Source of the DNA: Clostridiaceae bacterium
GTDB lineage: Bacteria > Bacillota > Clostridia > Oscillospirales > Acutalibacteraceae
Length of the DNA: 6,132 bases
Direction: 5' to 3'
Assembly: GCA_016281115.1 (NCBI GenBank)
Contig: JAEEHZ010000256.1
Coordinates: 1 to 6,132 of the forward strand
The position numbers were made by a program, and so were the translations under genes. The notes below the pieces were generated by a model. It made no database searches, was not told the DNA's origin, and worked only from the letters and a program-made list of their open reading frames with translations. The stretch's first letter is position 1. Every line of letters begins with the position of its first letter. Positions 5,098 to 6,132 of the stretch are shown piece after piece.

Positions 5098-6132
5098 ATG
5101 TCCCCTAAAATAAAAAACACCTACGATAACGAGAGCATAACTTCTTTAAAAGGTGCTGACCGTGTGCGTAAGCGCCCTGCGGTTATATTTGGCAGTGACG
5201 GCATTGAAGGATGCCAACATTCATTTTTTGAGATACTTTCAAACTCGATAGACGAAGCCCGTGAGGGTTATGGCAGCCTTATTACCGTTACCTGTTACGA
5301 AGATCTGTCCATAGAGGTAGAGGATCACGGCAGAGGTATACCCGTTGACTATAATAATAACGAAGGCTGCTACAACTGGGAACTTGTCTTTTGCGAAATG
5401 TACGCAGGAGGTAAATACAAAAACGACACAGGCGAGAACTATGAGTTTTCACTTGGACTCAACGGCTTGGGCCTTTGCGCAACACAATATTCTTCCGAGT
5501 ATATGGATGTTGATATCCGCCGTGACGGTTACAGATATACTCTGCACTTTGAAAAAGGCGAAAACATAGGCGGTCTTAAGCAGGAAAAATACGCTAAATC
5601 CGACACAGGGACAAAAATCAAATGGAAACCCGATTTAGAGGTTTTCACCGATATCAACATTCAAAAAGATTATTTCAGAGATGTAATTAAAAAACAGGCT
5701 ATAGTAAATTCAGGTGTAAAATTTATACTGAGGTTCCAAAACGGAAAAACATTTGAAAAAGAGGAATATTTTTACGTTAACGGAATAACCGACTATGTAA
5801 ACGAGCTGGTAGGTCAGGACGGACTTACAACAATACAAAGCTGGAGCACGGAGCGTATGGTGCGCGACCGTGACGACAAGCCCGAATACAAAACAAAATT
5901 TAATGTTGCCGTCGCGTTTTCAAACAAGATAAAGCTTGCGCAGTATTTTCATAATTCAAGTTACTTAGAATATGGCGGAGCGCCCGAAAAAGCTGTTAAG
6001 AACGCGTTTGTTTATCAAATAGATAACTACCTTAAAAGCAACGGAAAATATAACAAAAACGAGAGTAAAATAAGCTTTGTAGACGTTGAGGATTGCCTTG
6101 TTATAGTAATATCAAGCTTTTCGAGCGTAACA
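5098..6132 (+). CDS. Divergent GyrB/ParE-like type IIA topoisomerase ATPase subunit, 3'-truncated by window end
   Basis: 345 codons from ATG to the window end, no stop. The product would bind ATP through a GHKL fold and drive strand passage with a GyrA/ParC-type partner. Visible: LKGADRVRKRP (17-27); the catalytic helix EILSNSIDEA (45-54; E45 as general base, N49 for Mg2+); VEDHGRGIP (74-82; D76 for adenine); AGGKYKND (103-110); and the ATP-lid glycines GLNGLG (120-125). A transducer-type domain follows, reaching EDCLVIVISS, where the QTK loop would come next. It is clearly divergent: RPAVIFG replaces the usual RPGMYIG, GLNGLG replaces GLHGVG, and QYSS replaces the NALS region. The ATP-site acids are kept, so it is probably active. 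It is likely a second-copy topoisomerase (ParE-like) of Clostridia rather than the gyrB near dnaA, but the fragment cannot decide between GyrB and ParE. Probably in one operon with uvrB. Confidence 0.87.
   Translation, partial: MSPKIKNTYDNESITSLKGADRVRKRPAVIFGSDGIEGCQHSFFEILSNSIDEAREGYGSLITVTCYEDLSIEVEDHGRGIPVDYNNNEGCYNWELVFCEMYAGGKYKNDTGENYEFSLGLNGLGLCATQYSSEYMDVDIRRDGYRYTLHFEKGENIGGLKQEKYAKSDTGTKIKWKPDLEVFTDINIQKDYFRDVIKKQAIVNSGVKFILRFQNGKTFEKEEYFYVNGITDYVNELVGQDGLTTIQSWSTERMVRDRDDKPEYKTKFNVAVAFSNKIKLAQYFHNSSYLEYGGAPEKAVKNAFVYQIDNYLKSNGKYNKNESKISFVDVEDCLVIVISSFSSVT

Noticed and set aside
5345..5569. A 74-codon + strand frame inside the topoisomerase gene
   Set aside because: The gene itself runs in another frame with clear GHKL motifs through this stretch, so this is an out-of-frame shadow.

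Overview
The window looks like chromosomal DNA from an AT-rich, low-to-moderate-GC member of the Firmicutes, most likely a gut-type Clostridia (Oscillospiraceae/Lachnospiraceae-like). The reasons are strong GGAGG-type ribosome binding sites, a GTG start, A/T-rich intergenic DNA, and a group IIC intron reverse transcriptase that closely resembles, from memory, the Eubacterium rectale maturase. All recognised genes are on the + strand.

Region by region: (1) 1-1082 is the C-terminal ~359 codons of an AAA_14/DUF4143 ATPase whose N-terminus (Walker A and most of Walker B) lies left of the window. (2) 1083-1187 is a short intergenic stretch with a strong intrinsic-terminator hairpin at 1146-1184. 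(3) About 1188-3005 is a full-length group IIC intron: structured RNA domains I-III (1188 to ~1545), domain IV carrying an intact YADD reverse transcriptase/maturase (1645-2940), a catalytic domain V (2941-2972) and a domain VI with a bulged branch-point A (A2999). (4) 3006-3108 is an AT-rich leader with candidate promoters and a perfect 10-bp tandem repeat. (5) 3109-5076 is uvrB, complete. (6) 5098-6132 is the N-terminal 345 codons of a divergent GyrB/ParE-like type IIA topoisomerase subunit, cut by the window end just before the expected QTK loop.

The ATPase forms its own unit, closed by the terminator. The intron sits just downstream of that terminator, the insertion habit known for group IIC introns, and it separates the ATPase unit from the uvrB unit. 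uvrB and the topoisomerase gene are 21 bases apart and probably co-transcribed, which pairs a nucleotide-excision-repair helicase with a supercoiling or decatenation enzyme rather than with uvrA. I do not see a wholly new system. The most notable points are the intact intron at a terminator next to a DNA-repair gene, its 5' boundary (GTATG, not the usual GUGYG), a perfect crossing pairing in its domain I, and the divergent ATP-site motifs of the topoisomerase.
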